Shown: positions 1-8,186 of the stretch, piece after piece
Layout of the letters: each line of letters starts with the position of its first letter
Position numbering within the stretch: the stretch's first letter is position 1
Notes under the pieces: generated by a model
Databases searched by the model: none
Told to the model about the DNA's origin: nothing
What the model saw: the letters and a program-made list of their open reading frames with translations, nothing else
Assembly (NCBI RefSeq): GCF_900583165.1
Contig: NZ_UTKY01000001.1
Span: forward strand, 372,001-436,000
DNA from: Pseudomonas viridiflava
GTDB lineage: Bacteria > Pseudomonadota > Gammaproteobacteria > Pseudomonadales > Pseudomonadaceae
Reading direction: 5' to 3'
Length of the DNA stretch: 64,000 nt
Program-made: the position numbers and the translations under genes

Positions 1-455
1 ACGCCACCGGAGGCGCCGAGTACCAGCAGGGTTTCGCCCGGTTGCAGGTTAGCGCGTTGCTTCAGGGCGTGCATTGAGGTGCCATAGGTCATGCTGAAGG
101 CGGCGGCGGTGTTGAAGTCCATGCTGGGCGGGATCGGCAGCACGTTATAGCCCGGCACCGCGACCTGCTCGGCAAAGCTGCCCCAGCCGGTCAGGGCCAT
201 GACCCGGTCGCCGACTTTCAAATGGCTGACCTTCTCTCCCACTTCACTGACCACACCGGCCGCCTCACCGCCGGGCGAGAACGGGAAGGACGGCTTGAAC
301 TGGTACTTGCCCTCGATGATCAAGGTGTCCGGGAAGTTGACCCCGGCCGCATGCACGTCCAGCAGGATTTCGTTCTTCTTGATCGCCGGGCGCTCGATTT
401 CTTCCAGCACCAGGGTTTCGGCGGGGCCGAAGGCTTTGCACAGCACAGCTTTCAT
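1..455 (-). CDS. NADPH:quinone oxidoreductase (zinc-type MDR family), 5' part only
   Basis: The first 151 residues are present; the gene continues past the left edge. The start is the ATG at 453-455 (MKAVLCKAFGPAETLVLEEI). The GroES-like N-terminal domain of medium-chain dehydrogenase/reductases covers about residues 1-120, with the family motif VNFPDTLIIEGKYQ near residue 40. The visible part ends in LVLGASGGV, the beginning of the nucleotide-binding Rossmann motif. No zinc-binding cysteine or histidine cluster is seen, which fits the quinone oxidoreductase (QOR) subgroup rather than alcohol dehydrogenases. Expected to be a cytosolic NADPH-dependent quinone or enone reductase; the substrate cannot be told from sequence. 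It is divergent from the FliL-like gene at 605. Confidence 0.85.
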   Translation of the reverse strand, partial: MKAVLCKAFGPAETLVLEEIERPAIKKNEILLDVHAAGVNFPDTLIIEGKYQFKPSFPFSPGGEAAGVVSEVGEKVSHLKVGDRVMALTGWGSFAEQVAVPGYNVLPIPPSMDFNTAAAFSMTYGTSMHALKQRANLQPGETLLVLGASGG

Positions 456-548
456 CGGGCTATTCCTTTTGGTGTCATGGCCGATAAGTGTAGGAGGGTA
501 AGCGAGTGGGTCAACGAGCATGCTCCGGCCTGATAAGTCGCCATAAGC

Positions 549-576
549 TTGTACTCAGCCTTGCTAGCGTTATGCT
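549..576 (+). promoter_or_regulatory. Candidate sigma70 promoter of the FliL-like gene
   Basis: A -35-like TTGTAC at 549-554 and a -10-like TATGCT at 571-576 are separated by 16 bp, about 30 bp upstream of the GTG start at 605. Sequence match only. Confidence 0.4.
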
Positions 577-604
577 ACTGGCCACCGAATTTGAGGAATG
601 AACT

Positions 605-1012
605 GTGAAAGCGTGGATCCTGTTGATGCTGGCCCTGACCTTGCCGATGGCAGCCCAGGCCGAAGAAGCCAAAGAAGGCGAGGCGCCGAAAGTCAGCTAC
701 ATCAGCCTCAGCCCGCCGTTCGTGGGGAACTATGGCCTGGACGGCACGGCGAAACTCAAGGTGTTTAAGGCCGATATCGCATTGCGCGTGACCGGCACCG
801 AAGCCGCCGCTGCCGTCAAAGCCAACGACGCGTTGATCCGTAACCAGTTGGTGGCGCTGTTCACCCAACAGACCAACGAGACCATGAGCACTGTCGAAGG
901 CAAAGAAAAGCTGCGCCAGGAAGCCCTGAAGCAGACCCAGCAAGTCATGAACGATGAAACCGGCAAGCCGGTGGTGGAAGACCTGTTGTTCAACAACCTG
1001 ATCATCCAGTAA
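605..1012 (+). CDS. FliL-like exported protein
   Basis: A 135-residue protein. Residues 1-20 (MKAWILLMLALTLPMAAQA) look like a cleavable signal peptide or N-terminal anchor. The rest, from about residue 28, matches the FliL fold: SYISLSPPFVGNYG, then an amphipathic region and a C-terminal VVEDLLFNNLIIQ like the conserved end of FliL. FliL proteins associate with the flagellar stator and basal body, but no flagellar gene lies nearby, so this is a stand-alone paralogue whose role is unknown. The start is GTG, preceded by a good Shine-Dalgarno sequence (TGAGGAATG). The gene is convergent with the EVE-domain gene, leaving only 4 bp between stops. Confidence 0.85.
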   Translation: MKAWILLMLALTLPMAAQAEEAKEGEAPKVSYISLSPPFVGNYGLDGTAKLKVFKADIALRVTGTEAAAAVKANDALIRNQLVALFTQQTNETMSTVEGKEKLRQEALKQTQQVMNDETGKPVVEDLLFNNLIIQ

Positions 1013-1016
1013 TTCG

Positions 1017-1466
1017 TCAGAGCAACCCGATGATCGCGGCCCACTGCTCGGCGGTCACCGGCATCACGGAAAGGCGGCTGCCCTTTTGTACCAGGGGCAA
1101 TTCGGCGAGCGCCGTTTGTTGCTTCAGGTAGCCAAGGCCCAGCACCTTGGGAAAGGTTTTGACGTGCGCCACATCAATCGCACTCCAGGGGTTTTTCTCC
1201 GTGCTGGCCTTGGCATCGAAATAGTGGCTTTCAGGTTCCAAGGCCGTGGGGTCGGGGTAAGCCGCCTGGATGATCTTTCCGATGCCAGCAATACCCGGCT
1301 CCGGGCAACTTGAGTGGTAGAAGAAGAATTCGTCACCTTCCGCCATAGCGCGCAGAAAATTGCGCGCCTGGTAATTGCGCACCCCGTCCCAACGGGCTTC
1401 GCCAAGCTTTTCCAGGCCTTTGATGGAGAGTTCGTCGGGCTCGGATTTCATCAGCCAATAGGCCAT
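1017..1466 (-). CDS. EVE domain-containing protein
   Basis: A 149-residue protein that is almost entirely one EVE (PUA-like) domain: it begins MAYWLMKSEPDELSI and carries the typical WDGVRNYQARNFLRAM and DEFFFYHSSC blocks at about residues 27-60. EVE domains bind modified bases in DNA or RNA through an aromatic pocket. The bacterial stand-alone form is a widespread single-domain protein of unsettled function. An in-frame ATG 75 bases upstream exists, but the extension does not resemble the family and this start puts the conserved MAYWLMKSEP at the N-terminus. A 15-bp palindrome lies 53 bp upstream (1519-1533). Confidence 0.9.
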   Translation of the reverse strand: MAYWLMKSEPDELSIKGLEKLGEARWDGVRNYQARNFLRAMAEGDEFFFYHSSCPEPGIAGIGKIIQAAYPDPTALEPESHYFDAKASTEKNPWSAIDVAHVKTFPKVLGLGYLKQQTALAELPLVQKGSRLSVMPVTAEQWAAIIGLL

Positions 1467-1518
1467 TTTTGCGCTCCTGAAAAAGGCGTTGGGCAAGTTG
1501 TCTGGCAATTTAATGACA

Positions 1519-1533
1519 AACCGACAGTCGGTT
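1519..1533. promoter_or_regulatory. Palindromic operator-like site
   Basis: AACCGAC-A-GTCGGTT is a perfect 7-bp inverted repeat around one central base, of the size and form bound by TetR-family dimers. It lies between the EVE gene (start 1466) and the small membrane-protein gene (start 1662), so it could control either. Which regulator binds is unknown. Confidence 0.4.
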
Positions 1534-1661
1534 GGCGCCAAGGTTTGCGTGTTGGTTCACGTTACCGCAGAATGCCGGCTTTTAAAGCTTGACGCAGCTG
1601 CAACGGACTACTTTGGAACGTTGTTGTCATCGTGTACGAGGTGCCTGAAGGGGGGCAATCG

Positions 1662-1811
1662 ATGCAACGTAAACCGGATTTACTATGGATATTGGTTATT
1701 TTGTTTGGTCTGGGCGTCGTGACCACCGGGTATGCGCAAAGCTTGTGGTCGAACAAGACCGATGCTCCCGTTGAACTGACTCAGCAACAGCCGCAACCGT
1801 TCAAGCGTTAA
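1662..1811 (+). CDS. Small single-pass membrane protein, 49 residues
   Basis: Reads MQRKPDLLWILVILFGLGVV and continues to a polar, Gln/Pro-rich tail ending QPFKR. Residues 7-24 form one hydrophobic segment preceded by positive residues (QRK), so an N-in, C-out topology or an uncleaved anchor is likely. A Shine-Dalgarno GGGGG lies 6-10 bp upstream of the ATG. It is convergent with the 5-FCL gene. I do not recognise a characterised family. Confidence 0.65.
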   Translation: MQRKPDLLWILVILFGLGVVTTGYAQSLWSNKTDAPVELTQQQPQPFKR

Positions 1812-1833
1812 CCCTTCCCCAAGACGCCGCTTT

Positions 1834-2448
1834 TCACTGCGGCGTCTGCGCGATATACCACTGCTTATCAGTGACGGTGCCCGCCAACGGCACATCCCAA
1901 CTCGCTTGCACCAGCCGTTCGACCTTCTGACATTCATGGGCCAGGCCCAAGAGCGTCGGCTTGCGCCAGTTTTGGCGGCGGGCCAAATAGGCGAGGCTAC
2001 GGTCATAGAAGCCGCCGCCCATCCCCAGGCGCCCACCCGCATCATCGAAGCCCACCAATGGCAGCAATACCAGGTCCAGCGCCCATACTTTGCGTTGCTG
2101 GCAGATATTTACCCGGGGCTCAAGAATCCGAAAGCGGTTGGGCCGTAGCTTTTCCCCAGGGCGCACGCGCTGGAACACCATCTTCGTGCGTGGCCAGGCG
2201 CTAAGTACCGGCAGGTAAGTAGCCTTGCCCCGGCGCTGGGCGGCGCGCAGCAGCAAGCGCGGATCGATTTCACCGTCCGTCGGTAGATATAAGGAAATAT
2301 GTTTGGCCCGGCGAAACAGCGGGTGCTGTGCCAGTTGCCGATACAGGCCCTGCGCGGCCTTGCGTTGCTGGCTCGGCGTGAGTTCGCGGCGGGCCTTGCG
2401 CAACATGCGTCGAAGGTGCGGACGGGAAAGCGGCGCAGGTTCGGTCAT
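1834..2448 (-). CDS. ygfA: 5-formyltetrahydrofolate cyclo-ligase
   Basis: A 204-residue member of the 5-FCL (MTHFS) family, which converts 5-formyl-THF to 5,10-methenyl-THF with ATP. Family signatures are the basic N-terminus (LRRMLRKARRELTPSQQ), LYLPTDGEIDP near residue 72, LVLLPLVGFDDAGGRLGMGGGFYDR near residues 140-165 (the phosphate/Mg loop), and LLGLAHECQ. An ATG 42 bases further upstream lies inside the hairpin after 6S RNA, so the start at 2448 (MTEPAPLSRPH) is chosen. The gene sits just downstream of 6S RNA on the same strand, the arrangement conserved in gammaproteobacteria. Confidence 0.95.
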   Translation of the reverse strand: MTEPAPLSRPHLRRMLRKARRELTPSQQRKAAQGLYRQLAQHPLFRRAKHISLYLPTDGEIDPRLLLRAAQRRGKATYLPVLSAWPRTKMVFQRVRPGEKLRPNRFRILEPRVNICQQRKVWALDLVLLPLVGFDDAGGRLGMGGGFYDRSLAYLARRQNWRKPTLLGLAHECQKVERLVQASWDVPLAGTVTDKQWYIAQTPQ

Positions 2449-2461
2449 GGTTTTCGGCTCA

Positions 2462-2491
2462 TAAAACAATGCCAGTCCGAAGACTGGCATT
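2462..2491 (-). terminator. Hairpin at the end of the 6S RNA transcript
   Basis: On the minus strand AATGCCAGTC-TTCG-GACTGGCATT is a perfect 10-bp stem with a UUCG tetraloop, followed by GTTTTAT. It lies between 6S RNA and ygfA, so it probably ends most 6S transcripts and lets a fraction continue into ygfA. Confidence 0.7.
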
Positions 2492-2504
2492 GAGTTTGGG
2501 AATT

Positions 2505-2684
2505 CAGGCTCCCCGACAGAACCGCTGTCGACTAAGCCCTTGAACCCGAAAGTTCAAGGTGGAAGAAGCAGTAGGCTTTAAGGCTTTCCGTCTAGCGGAC
2601 ATGCACACCAGCCCAACGTGCAACTTCCAGGGTAGTGCGAATCGGCTCCGGGACATCGCCGACTGGCAAGCACGCCAGGGAGTG
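2505..2684 (-). ncRNA. ssrS: 6S RNA
   Basis: About 180 nt between zapA and ygfA, the conserved site of ssrS. On the minus strand the ends pair to give the closing stem (CCCCACUCCCUGG near the 5' end). The interior contains the landmarks I recall for Pseudomonas 6S RNA: GCUGGUGUGCAUGUCCGC, ACGGAAAGCCUUAAAGCC and the CUUGAACUUUCGGGUUCAAG hairpin. 6S RNA mimics an open promoter and sequesters sigma70 RNA polymerase in stationary phase. Boundaries are estimates: the 5' end is placed 6-7 nt after the -10 box and the 3' end before the terminator hairpin. Open reading frames across this stretch are not genes. Confidence 0.9.
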
Positions 2685-2689
2685 GGGCG

Positions 2690-2695
2690 AGTATA
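2690..2695 (-). promoter_or_regulatory. -10 element of the 6S RNA promoter
   Basis: TATACT on the minus strand, immediately before the expected 6S RNA 5' end. No convincing -35 is visible at 17 bp spacing. The promoter lies between the zapA stop codon and the RNA, so 6S can be made both from here and by processing of the zapA transcript. Confidence 0.6.
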
Positions 2696-2714
2696 CCTTA
2701 AACGCTCGCGGCAA

Positions 2715-3032
2715 TCAGCCCTTGGGTGCGTCTGAATCGCTGGAAAGCACCAGATCAACACGTTCCAGCAGGTCGCGCACCTGCTCGCGCGTCGAGCCGC
2801 TGGCTTGTACGTCAGGGCGTTCCTGCTTATGCAGCAGGTCATGAGTAATATTCAGCGCGGCCATCACGGCGATACGATCGGCGCCGATCACTTTGCCGCT
2901 GCTGCGGATTTCACGCATCTTGCCATCCAGGTAACGGGCGGCGCTCACCAGGTTGTTGCGCTCTTCCTGGGGGCAGATGATCGAATATTCTTTGTCGAGA
3001 ATCTGCACGGTGACGCTATTGCTTGAACTCAT
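2715..3032 (-). CDS. zapA: Cell division protein ZapA
   Basis: A 105-residue protein with the ZapA globular N-terminal domain (VTVQILDKEYSIICPQEE, residues 7-24), then RNNLVSAARYLDGKMREIRS and the helix VIGADRIAVMAALNITHDLL. A C-terminal coiled coil (about 85-100) mediates tetramer formation. ZapA cross-links FtsZ protofilaments in the Z ring. Its start codon overlaps the stop of the upstream coiled-coil gene by 4 bp (ATGA), so the two are translationally coupled. Confidence 0.95.
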   Translation of the reverse strand: MSSSNSVTVQILDKEYSIICPQEERNNLVSAARYLDGKMREIRSSGKVIGADRIAVMAALNITHDLLHKQERPDVQASGSTREQVRDLLERVDLVLSSDSDAPKG

Positions 3033-3238
3033 GAGTCTTGCTCCAGGGCCTTCAGGCGCGAAATCATCGATTCGACCTTACGCCGGGCGATTTCGTTTTT
3101 TTCAATGAGGTGAGCGCGTTCCTCGCGCCAGGTCTTTTCCTGAGCTAATAGGAGTCCGTTTTGACTCTTAAGTTGCTCGACCCGAGTAATTAGCAACTCG
3201 AGTCTGGCCATCAGCGCTTGCAGGTCGGTGTCTTCCAT
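3029..3238 (-). CDS. TIGR02449-family small coiled-coil protein
   Basis: A 69-residue protein (MEDTDLQALMARLELLITRV...), almost wholly a predicted coiled coil with leucine heptads from residue 8 to 66. It matches the TIGR02449 family that is found just upstream of zapA in many gammaproteobacteria. The size and coiled-coil nature recall ZapB, so a role at the Z ring is a reasonable inference but not shown. The start at 3238 fits the family length; the reading frame upstream is open but unrelated. The stop overlaps the zapA start by 4 bp. Confidence 0.85.
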   Translation of the reverse strand: MEDTDLQALMARLELLITRVEQLKSQNGLLLAQEKTWREERAHLIEKNEIARRKVESMISRLKALEQDS

Positions 3239-3377
3239 TGGGTTCCACTGGATTTTGTCTGATGAATGGCAACTGCAGGGTAAACGATCTGACGCCCTTG
3301 ATGGTCTTGGTACGTCTGCCGGTGCTAGGATACAGCGCTCCATTCTAGACATTGCGCCGTCTGGCGCCTAGCTCACC

Positions 3378-3935
3378 ATGCCTATTCAGAACTCCCCGTA
3401 CGACGCTTTCTCCAAACTGCTGAGCACCAGCGGCCACCCTTGCTCGCCTGCTGAATTGCACGGTGTGTTGTTGGGCCGCAGCTGCACCGGCGTTGGCTTT
3501 GATGCCGATAACTGGCTGGCCGATGTGGCCGAGCTGCTGGAAACCGAGCCGACCGACAACGTGCGCAACGCGCTGATCGGCCTGCAGGAAATGGTCAAGG
3601 GCGAGCTGACCGGCGATGACGTCACCGTCGTCCTGCTGCTGCCCACCGACGACGCGCCGCTCGCCGACCGTGCTGCCGCCCTGGGCCAATGGTGCCAAGG
3701 CTTCCTCCACGGTTTCGGCGTGAACGCCGGCGGCCTGGACCTGAGCACCGACGCCAAGGAGGTCCTGCAGGACCTGGCGGCGATCTCCCAGGTGCAAGAC
3801 GCCCTGGAAGAGTCCGAAGACGGCGAAGGTGACTACATGGAAGTGATGGAATACCTGCGCGTTGCGCCGCTGCTACTGTTCACCGAGACCAAAAAGTCCG
3901 CTGAACCTGCGGCCCCCAAGCCGTCGCTGCACTAA
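3378..3935 (+). CDS. UPF0149 (YgfB-type) protein
   Basis: A 185-residue all-alpha protein of the UPF0149/YgfB family: [16 protein letters not shown] near residues 23-40, [22 protein letters not shown], then [22 protein letters not shown] and a C-terminal acidic helix [23 protein letters not shown]. It precedes pepP by 20 bp in the conserved ygfB-pepP-ubiH-ubiI arrangement. In P. aeruginosa YgfB is known to repress ampDh3 and so affect beta-lactam resistance; whether the same holds here is inference. The gene is divergent from the zapA cluster. Confidence 0.9.
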   Translation: MPIQNSPYDAFSKLLSTSGHPCSPAELHGVLLGRSCTGVGFDADNWLADVAELLETEPTDNVRNALIGLQEMVKGELTGDDVTVVLLLPTDDAPLADRAAALGQWCQGFLHGFGVNAGGLDLSTDAKEVLQDLAAISQVQDALEESEDGEGDYMEVMEYLRVAPLLLFTETKKSAEPAAPKPSLH

Positions 3936-3955
3936 GAAAGGAAGCTCATCTGCCC

Positions 3956-5278
3956 ATGATTCATATCCCCCGAGCGGAATACACCCGGCGCCGCAAGGCG
4001 CTCATGGCGCAGATGGAACCCAACAGCATCGCGATCCTGCCGGCCGCCGCCGTGGCGATCCGCAACCGTGATGTCGAGCACGTGTACCGTCAGGACAGCG
4101 ACTTCCAGTACCTGAGCGGCTTCCCCGAGCCTGAAGCGGTGATCGTGCTGATGCCCGGTCGCCTGCATGGCGAGTACGTGCTGTTCTGCCGCGAGCGCAA
4201 CGCCGAACGCGAACTGTGGGACGGCCTGCGCGCTGGCACCGAAGGCGCGATCCGCGACTTTGGCGCCGACGATGCCTTCCCCATCACCGATATCGACGAC
4301 ATCCTGCCCGGCCTGATCGAAGGCCGCGACCGGGTGTATTCGGCCATGGGCAGCAATGCCGAATTCGACCGCCACCTGATGGAGTGGATCAACGTGATCC
4401 GCTCCAAGGCGCACCTTGGCGCCCAGCCGCCGAACGAATTCGTTGCGCTGGATCATCTGCTTCACGACATGCGCCTGTATAAATCGGCGGCAGAAGTGAA
4501 GGTGATGCGCGAAGCGGCGCGAATCTCCTGCGCGGCCCATATAAAGGCGATGCAGGCCAGCCGCGCCGGGTTGTATGAGTTCAGCCTCGAAGCCGAGCTC
4601 GATTACGAGTTTCGCAAGGGCGGCGCGAAGATGCCGGCCTATGGCTCCATCGTCGCCGCCGGGCGCAACAGCTGCATCCTGCATTACCAGCAGAATGACG
4701 CGGTGCTCAAGGACGGCGACCTAGTGCTGATCGACGCTGGTTGTGAGATCGACTGCTACGCCAGCGACATCACCCGTACTTGGCCGGTCAACGGCAAGTT
4801 TTCGCCCGAACAAAAGGCGATCTACGAGATTGTGCTGGCCTCCCAGGAAGCTGCCTTTGCCGAAATCGCCCCGAACAAACATTGGAACCAGGCTCATGAA
4901 GCGACGGTGCAAGTTATCACCGCCGGGTTGGTCAAGTTGGGCTTGCTGCAAGGTGATGTCGACGAGTTGATCGCCAGCGAAGCCTACAAAGCCTTCTACA
5001 TGCACCGCGCCGGCCACTGGCTGGGCATGGATGTGCACGATGTGGGCGAGTACAAGGTGGGCGGTGAATGGCGGGTGCTGGAAGTCGGCATGGCCTTGAC
5101 CGTGGAGCCGGGCATCTACATCGCGCCGGACAACGTGAACGTAGCAAAGAAATGGCGTGGCATTGGCGTACGCATCGAGGACGACGTGGTAGTGACCAAG
5201 CAAGGCTGTGAAATTCTGACCGGTGGCGTGCCCAAAGCGGTCGCCGAGATCGAAGCGTTGATGGCGGCTGCGCGATGA
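3956..5278 (+). CDS. pepP: Xaa-Pro aminopeptidase
   Basis: A 440-residue proline aminopeptidase of the M24B (pita-bread) family, a cytosolic dimanganese enzyme that removes the N-terminal residue before proline. The N-terminal creatinase-like domain (1-170) includes DSDFQYLSGFPEPEAV. The catalytic domain shows all metal ligands: Asp in LVLIDAG and in DITRTW, His in HRAGHWLGMDVHD, Glu in LTVEPGIYI and Glu in GVRIEDDV. The length is normal. It overlaps ubiH by 4 bp (ATGA), so the two are coupled. Confidence 0.97.
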   Translation: MIHIPRAEYTRRRKALMAQMEPNSIAILPAAAVAIRNRDVEHVYRQDSDFQYLSGFPEPEAVIVLMPGRLHGEYVLFCRERNAERELWDGLRAGTEGAIRDFGADDAFPITDIDDILPGLIEGRDRVYSAMGSNAEFDRHLMEWINVIRSKAHLGAQPPNEFVALDHLLHDMRLYKSAAEVKVMREAARISCAAHIKAMQASRAGLYEFSLEAELDYEFRKGGAKMPAYGSIVAAGRNSCILHYQQNDAVLKDGDLVLIDAGCEIDCYASDITRTWPVNGKFSPEQKAIYEIVLASQEAAFAEIAPNKHWNQAHEATVQVITAGLVKLGLLQGDVDELIASEAYKAFYMHRAGHWLGMDVHDVGEYKVGGEWRVLEVGMALTVEPGIYIAPDNVNVAKKWRGIGVRIEDDVVVTKQGCEILTGGVPKAVAEIEALMAAAR

Positions 5279-6462
5279 GCCGGGTCAACCTGGCCATTAT
5301 CGGTGGCGGCCTGGTGGGCGCCAGCCTGGCGTTGGCGTTGCAGGCCGGGGCCAAGGCCCGTGGCTGGAAGATCGTGCTGATCGAGCCGTTCGCCCCCGGC
5401 GACAGTTACCAACCCAGCTACGATGCGCGTTCATCGGCGTTGTCGTATGGCGCCAAGCAGATTTATCAGCGCCTGGGCCTGTGGCAAGACATCTCCCGCC
5501 GCGCCGAGCCGATCAAGCAGATCCATGTGTCAGACCGTGGCCGCTTCTCCACTGCGCGCCTGTCTGCCATGGAAGAGGGCGTGCCGGCTCTTGGCTACGT
5601 GGTGGAAAACGCCTGGCTCGGCCAATGCCTGTGGCAAGGCCTGGACAAGGACGTGGTCAGTTGGCGTTGCCCGGCCGAAGTCACGCACATGGAGCCATTG
5701 CCCGACGGCTATCGCCTGACCCTCAACGATGAAACGGTGCTGGAATGCGACCTCGCCGTGCTGGCCGATGGCGGCCGCTCCGGCCTGCGCGAGCAACTCG
5801 GTATCGGCGTGAAAACCCGCCCCTACAACCAAAGTGCGTTGATCGCCAACATCACCCCAAGCGAAGCCCATAACGGTGAAGCCTTCGAGCGCTTCACCGA
5901 TGAAGGCCCGATGGCCCTGCTGCCGCTGCCCGACAACCGCTGCGCGCTGGTCTGGACGCGCATCGGCATGGACGCCCAGCGCCTGGCCAACCTCGACGAG
6001 CGCGCCTTTCTCAGTGAATTGCAGGGCGTGTTCGGCTATCGCCTCGGCACCTTGAAACAAGTCGGCGCGCGCCATCTGTATCCACTGACCCTGGTGGAAG
6101 CCGAAGAGCAAGTGCGTTCTCACTTGGCGATCCTCGGTAATGCGGCCCACAGCCTGCATCCGATTGCCGGGCAGGGTTTCAATTTGTCCCTGCGCGATGC
6201 GAATGCCTTGGCCGAAGCCCTGCTGGCAGGGCCTCAAGTGCCGGGCGACCTGGCGACCTTGCAGAGTTATCGCGAGCGCCAACGCCTGGACCAGAAACTG
6301 ACCGTGGGCTTCTCCGACCAGGTCACGCGCCTGTTTGGCAGCGCACAGCCGTTGGTTGCGCTGGGTCGTAACATGGGTCTGCTGGGCCTGGACTTGCTGC
6401 CGCCCGCCAAACGCTGGTTCGCCCGGCAGGCCATGGGCCTGGGCACACGTCCCGATGCGTAA
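5275..6462 (+). CDS. ubiH: 2-octaprenyl-6-methoxyphenol hydroxylase
   Basis: A 395-residue FAD monooxygenase of ubiquinone biosynthesis. It shows the dinucleotide-binding motif IGGGLVGASLA at residues 9-19, the second FAD motif around DLAVLADGGRSGLRE, and the C-terminal GNAAHSLHPIAGQGFNLSLRDA typical of UbiH/UbiF/COQ6. The gene lies between pepP and a DUF4442 gene, followed by a second hydroxylase, as in the E. coli pepP-ubiH-ubiI operon. The assignment as UbiH rather than another ring hydroxylase rests on this order. It overlaps the next gene by 8 bp. Confidence 0.92.
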   Translation: MSRVNLAIIGGGLVGASLALALQAGAKARGWKIVLIEPFAPGDSYQPSYDARSSALSYGAKQIYQRLGLWQDISRRAEPIKQIHVSDRGRFSTARLSAMEEGVPALGYVVENAWLGQCLWQGLDKDVVSWRCPAEVTHMEPLPDGYRLTLNDETVLECDLAVLADGGRSGLREQLGIGVKTRPYNQSALIANITPSEAHNGEAFERFTDEGPMALLPLPDNRCALVWTRIGMDAQRLANLDERAFLSELQGVFGYRLGTLKQVGARHLYPLTLVEAEEQVRSHLAILGNAAHSLHPIAGQGFNLSLRDANALAEALLAGPQVPGDLATLQSYRERQRLDQKLTVGFSDQVTRLFGSAQPLVALGRNMGLLGLDLLPPAKRWFARQAMGLGTRPDA

Positions 6463-6940
6463 GTGGTTGATTGCGCGCATCGGTAAAGCGCGGCTGTTGC
6501 GTTGGGTCATGACCCTGTACCCACCGTATCTGGGCGCGGGTGTCAGCGTGCAGCACATGAGCGCCGATTTCCGTCACGTCAAAGTGCGCATGGGCTTGGG
6601 CTGGTACAACCGCAACTACGTCGGCACGCAGTTTGGCGGCAGCCTGTACTCAATGGTCGACCCGTTCTACATGCTGCTATTGATGGAGAACCTCGGCCGC
6701 GATTACATCGTCTGGGACAAGGCGGCCAGCATCGATTTCATATCGCCGGGCAAAGGCCCGGTGTACGCCGAATTTTCCATCGACGACGCGTTGCTCGATG
6801 AGATTCGCCGGCAGACCGAAGGGGGCGAAAAATACTTGCCCCACCTTAAGGTCGACATTCATGACGGCTCCGGCACTTTGGTGGCGCGGGTCGACAAAAC
6901 TCTTTACGTGCGGCGCAAGCCGCCAGCGAGACAGGCTTAA
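6455..6940 (+). CDS. DUF4442 (hot-dog fold) protein
   Basis: A 161-residue protein of the DUF4442 family, related to YiiD-type and other hot-dog-fold thioesterases. Recognisable parts are the N-terminal LYPPYLGAGVSVQHMSADFRHV, NRNYVGTQFGGSLYSMVDPFYMLLLMENLG (the central hot-dog helix) and WDKAASIDFISPGKGPVYAEF. No substrate can be assigned. It sits inside the ubiquinone operon between ubiH and ubiI, overlapping ubiH by 8 bp and preceding ubiI by 3 bp, so the three are surely co-transcribed. A link to quinone or acyl metabolism is inference. Confidence 0.85.
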   Translation: MRKWLIARIGKARLLRWVMTLYPPYLGAGVSVQHMSADFRHVKVRMGLGWYNRNYVGTQFGGSLYSMVDPFYMLLLMENLGRDYIVWDKAASIDFISPGKGPVYAEFSIDDALLDEIRRQTEGGEKYLPHLKVDIHDGSGTLVARVDKTLYVRRKPPARQA

Positions 6941-6943
6941 ACC

Positions 6944-8167
6944 ATGGACATGCGCGCAGATGTGCTGATTGTCGGGGCCGGAATGGTCGGAAGCGCCCTG
7001 GCGCTGGCGTTACAGGGCAGTGGCCTGCAGGTGCTGCTGCTCGACGGTAGCCCGCTGAGCGTCAAGCCGTTCGACCGTGACGCGGCGTTCGAGCCCCGCG
7101 TGAGCGCCTTGTCGGTGGCCAGCCAGCGCATCCTGGAGCGCCTGGGCGTGTGGGACGGCATCGTCGAACGACGCGCCAGCCCTTACGGCGAGATGCAGGT
7201 GTGGGACGGCAGCGGTACCGGGCAGATCCACTTTTCGGCTGCCAGCGTGCACGCCGAAGTATTGGGGCATATCGTCGAGAACCGCGTGGTTCAGGATGCC
7301 TTGCTTGATCGCCTGCACGACTGCGACTTGGGCCTGCTGGCCAATGCGCGCCTGGAGCAGATGCGCCGCTCCGGCGATGACTGGCTGCTGACCCTGGCCG
7401 ATGGCCGCACATTGCGTGCGCCGCTGGTGGTGGCGGCCGATGGCGCTAACTCCGCCGTGCGCCGCCTGACCGGCACCGCGACCCGTGAATGGGATTATCT
7501 GCACAACGCCATCGTCACCAGCGTACGCAGCAGCCAAGCGCACCAGCGTACGGCGTGGCAACGCTTTACTGACACCGGCCCGCTGGCGTTTTTGCCGCTG
7601 GTGCGGGATGGGCAGGAGGATTGGTGTTCAATCGTCTGGTCGACCACCCCGGCTGAGTCCGAGCGCCTGATGGCGTTGGATGATGAACGCTTCTGCCGCG
7701 AACTGGAGCGTGCCTTTGAGGGCCGCCTGGGTACGGTGATCAATGCCGACCCGCGAGTCTGCGTCCCGCTGCGCCAACGCCACGCCAAACGCTATGTGGC
7801 AGAAGGCCTGGCGTTGATCGGCGATGCCGCGCACGTGATCCACCCATTGGCGGGGCAGGGCGTGAACCTGGGCTTCCTCGACGCGGCGACCCTGGCCGAA
7901 GTGCTGTTGGCGGCCACCGAACGTGGCGAACGCCTGGCGGACGTAAAAGTGCTGAGCCGCTATGAGCGCCGGCGCATGCCCCACAACCTGGCGTTGATGG
8001 CGGCGATGGAAGGCTTTGAACGACTGTTCCAGGCCGACCAACTGCCGCTGCGCTGGTTGCGCAATGCCGGCTTGAAACTGGTCGATCAAATGCCAGAAGC
8101 CAAGGCCGTTTTCGTACGCCAGGCCCTGGGCCTGACCGGCGACCTCCCTGACTTGGCTAAACTCTGA
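6944..8167 (+). CDS. ubiI: UbiH/UbiI (VisC)-family ubiquinone hydroxylase
   Basis: A 407-residue FAD monooxygenase paralogous to the ubiH product. It has the N-terminal VLIVGAGMVGSALALALQGSGL (FAD ADP-binding), APLVVAADGANSAVRRLTG, and GDAAHVIHPLAGQGVNLGFLDAATL near residue 290. By position after ubiH it corresponds to E. coli UbiI (VisC), which hydroxylates C5 of the ring. Pseudomonads also use Coq7 for C6, so which carbon each enzyme handles here should be taken as probable. The second ATG (residue 3) is an alternative start. A REP sequence follows 20 bp after the stop. Confidence 0.9.
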   Translation: MDMRADVLIVGAGMVGSALALALQGSGLQVLLLDGSPLSVKPFDRDAAFEPRVSALSVASQRILERLGVWDGIVERRASPYGEMQVWDGSGTGQIHFSAASVHAEVLGHIVENRVVQDALLDRLHDCDLGLLANARLEQMRRSGDDWLLTLADGRTLRAPLVVAADGANSAVRRLTGTATREWDYLHNAIVTSVRSSQAHQRTAWQRFTDTGPLAFLPLVRDGQEDWCSIVWSTTPAESERLMALDDERFCRELERAFEGRLGTVINADPRVCVPLRQRHAKRYVAEGLALIGDAAHVIHPLAGQGVNLGFLDAATLAEVLLAATERGERLADVKVLSRYERRRMPHNLALMAAMEGFERLFQADQLPLRWLRNAGLKLVDQMPEAKAVFVRQALGLTGDLPDLAKL

Positions 8168-8186
8168 CCTTGAAATGCGGGCCCTT

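Noticed and set aside
2504..2842. Minus-strand ORF across the 6S RNA region
   Set aside because: It covers the 6S RNA and the 3' part of zapA in another frame, has no Shine-Dalgarno and no recognisable domain. The RNA landmarks explain the sequence.
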